From: Desulfosporosinus metallidurans
Lineage (GTDB): Bacteria; Bacillota; Desulfitobacteriia; Desulfitobacteriales; Desulfitobacteriaceae
NCBI RefSeq assembly: GCF_001936615.1
Contig: NZ_MLBF01000011.1
Location: 1-64,000, forward strand
Direction of reading: 5' to 3'
Length of the DNA: 64,000 nt
This document shows, in pieces, positions 62,694 through 64,000 of this stretch. A program made the translations under genes and the position numbers. Each line of letters opens with the position of its first letter. Position 1 is the stretch's first letter. Under the pieces are notes generated by a model. It did no database searches. It saw nothing but the letters and a program-made list of their open reading frames with translations, and was not told the origin of the DNA.

Positions 62694-63629
62694 ATGCCCG
62701 AAAAACTTACGCCCCCACTTTCGAACACCATATCCCGTCGCGACTTTCTCTCTCGCATCGGCAGTTTTCTCACGCACCATTGGCTACTATCTAGCATACC
62801 CCTTGGCAGCGCAGGCGTCCTCGGCTGGGCAGAACGCGACACCCTAGCGGTAAAACGCGAACAATGGGATTTGTTTTACCCCAATCTGCCGACCGCTTTA
62901 GAAGGTAAAACAATCTGCCAACTCAGCGATTTGCATCTGGAAACCTTGCGGATCACCCCAGAGCACATTGCCCAAGTTGTAATGGCCCAAAAACCAGACC
63001 TACTCGTCATCACCGGAGATATCATTTCCACCCGAACGGATTTAGATAAATTAGATAGCTATTTAGCAGGGCTCACAGCCACTTACGGGAAATTTGTAGT
63101 TATGGGAAATAACGACTACGCCCACCTTTCCCGCACTCTTTTCAAACACTATCTCCAGCAATTTCAACGCTTAGGGTGGACACCCTTACTAAACCAAGCC
63201 TCCAATTTACCGAACCTTAATCTCTGGGTCATCGGAGTCGATGATCCAGCCACCGCACATGACGATGTAGGGCAGGCCTATCAAACCGTTGTTGCTTCGC
63301 AGAAACCACCAACTCCCCCCTTCCGCCTCGTCTTAGCCCATTCCACAGATTGCCTCGACGACGTAGCGGAATACGGAGCAGACCTACTTCTCACCGGACA
63401 TACCCATGGCGGACAAATTAGATTTCCCGGATTCCAACCCCTGATCACCAACACCTATCTAGGAGATCACGGATTTTATGAAGGATATCATGTCATTAAC
63501 GGAGTTCCACTCTATATCAGCCGCGGCCTAGGGGAGAGCCTTATTCCCTTGCGCTTTAACGTCCCCCCCGAAATCACCTTCTTCACCTTACACCGAGGCA
63601 CCTCTTCACCAAGACACAAAGTGAGCTAG
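62694..63629 (+). CDS. Tat-exported calcineurin-like metallophosphoesterase
   Basis: 311 residues from ATG 62694 (GGAGGAG three bases upstream). The N-terminus has a twin-arginine motif SRRDFLSR followed by a hydrophobic stretch. The YkuE/YaeI-type phosphoesterase motifs follow: QLSDLHLE, ITGDIIST, VMGNNDYAHL, LAHSTD and LLTGHTHGGQIRFPG. The usual GNHD motif is GNND here. It may act on lipid-linked or nucleotide substrates outside the membrane. Confidence 0.9.
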   Translation: MPEKLTPPLSNTISRRDFLSRIGSFLTHHWLLSSIPLGSAGVLGWAERDTLAVKREQWDLFYPNLPTALEGKTICQLSDLHLETLRITPEHIAQVVMAQKPDLLVITGDIISTRTDLDKLDSYLAGLTATYGKFVVMGNNDYAHLSRTLFKHYLQQFQRLGWTPLLNQASNLPNLNLWVIGVDDPATAHDDVGQAYQTVVASQKPPTPPFRLVLAHSTDCLDDVAEYGADLLLTGHTHGGQIRFPGFQPLITNTYLGDHGFYEGYHVINGVPLYISRGLGESLIPLRFNVPPEITFFTLHRGTSSPRHKVS

Positions 63630-63642
63630 TGCAAGCACGCAA

Positions 63643-63713
63643 GTGCAAGTAGGGGACGGTTCTTGAACTTGCATTTGAAAATGCAAACCAAGAACCGTCC
63701 CTTACTCTTGCAC
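63643..63713. repeat. GAACCGTCCC palindrome, copy 5 (TGCAAG-flanked type)
   Basis: GTGCAAGTAGGGGACGGTTC on one side is mirrored by GAACCGTCCCTTACTCTTGC on the other, around an inner TTGCAT/ATGCAA stem. It directly precedes the second composite repeat. Confidence 0.85.
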
Positions 63714-63945
63714 GCCAGACGGTGCACATGAAATGTGCCGTCCACCCCAAACGACCCTTGTCCCCATTCTCCGACCCAAGCCAAGGAAGCATGAGAACCG
63801 TCCCTTCGCTTCCCCGTGCCAGTGCGCTGCCGCCAACTGCGCCAAGGACGGCGCATTTGGCGGGAACCCCGCTCCCCAAAGCCGGGAGCTTACACGGTTA
63901 GTTTGCTCTGCGTCGTAACACCGAGCGCTGTGTCCCACAAGTCCC
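63714..63945. repeat. Composite intergenic repeat, copy B
   Basis: Second copy of the element at 18935-19232: shared left block with the GACGGTGCACAT hairpin and shared right block ending ACAAGTCCC. The variable middle contains another GAACCGTCCC palindrome of the GAAGC type (63785-63813, sixth copy). The short frames inside are poor genes. Confidence 0.88.
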
Positions 63946-64000
63946 CTCTAAATACTAAACGTATGGTTACCAATTCGCTTAATCACGGGCCGACTCTTAA

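Noticed and set aside
63583..63938. Overlapping frames at the right end, some similar to those near 19000.
   Set aside because: They are the counterpart frames of the second repeat copy, not genes.

Overview
The window reads as a chromosomal segment of an anaerobic, spore-forming type of Clostridia, most likely a Desulfosporosinus/Desulfitobacterium-like member of the Peptococcaceae sensu lato. This is inferred from gene content, not from a marker gene: selenoprotein glycine/betaine reductase, a corrinoid-pathway methyltransferase, glutamate mutase, CWB2 and SLH surface proteins, YlbF and GerMN proteins, and AT-rich intergenic DNA with strong GGAGG ribosome sites. No rRNA, tRNA or CRISPR array was found.

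Positions 1-15020 hold a reductase locus, all on the minus strand. In transcription order it has a BCCT betaine-type transporter, then trxB-trxA-grdA-grdC-grdD-grdX-grdE(I)-grdB(H), an ArsB/NhaD-type ion transporter, a sigma-54 (RpoN) dependent activator with a Fis-type DNA-binding end, and an MtgA-like methylcobalamin:tetrahydrofolate methyltransferase. grdA and grdB each carry an in-frame UGA (selenocysteine). Four -24/-12 promoters precede the BCCT gene, trxB, the methyltransferase and a gene just beyond the left edge. A 19-bp dyad, rTCy-N7-GGAy, recurs near three of them and once in front of the activator gene. The locus looks like one RpoN regulon for uptake, reductive cleavage and probably demethylation of glycine betaine.

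Positions 15100-17600 are a scar: a permease lacking its 5' half and a frameshifted IS1634-type transposase. Positions 17600-22120 hold an HD-GYP protein, a HemAT-like globin-coupled chemoreceptor, a Cys-rich unknown, a siroheme-reductase-like half protein and a zinc ribbon. Positions 22222-23636 encode a two-subunit class I fumarase-type hydratase.

Positions 23806-27021 encode a large fibronectin-III/CWB2 surface protein. Positions 27387-32838 are a citrate-lyase-type operon (citD-E-F-C-X-G). A decayed HEPN/MNT pair lies at 32878-33828 between two 22-bp direct repeats. It is followed by a two-gene 2-hydroxyacyl-CoA-dehydratase-like system and a Uma2 nuclease-fold protein.

Positions 36658-43260 are the methylaspartate operon (GntR regulator, murI, mutS, mutL, mutE, mal), with a clear operator dyad upstream. 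Taken with the lyase and hydratase, the window could encode the whole route glutamate -> methylaspartate -> mesaconate -> citramalate -> acetate + pyruvate. The 'citrate lyase' and 'fumarase' may therefore be citramalate lyase and mesaconase.

Positions 43568-54445 carry two cell-surface proteins, a MacB-type export system with its two-component regulators, and a MarR regulator; a heptanucleotide repeat lies in front of the response-regulator gene. Positions 54675-63629 carry a GerMN lipoprotein, a ZIP metal transporter, an SGNH-like protein, YlbF with three small unknown proteins, a glutamine-type ABC transporter and a Tat-exported phosphoesterase. Scattered GAACCGTCCC-containing palindromes (six copies) and a composite repeat of about 230-300 bp (two copies) form an intergenic repeat family.
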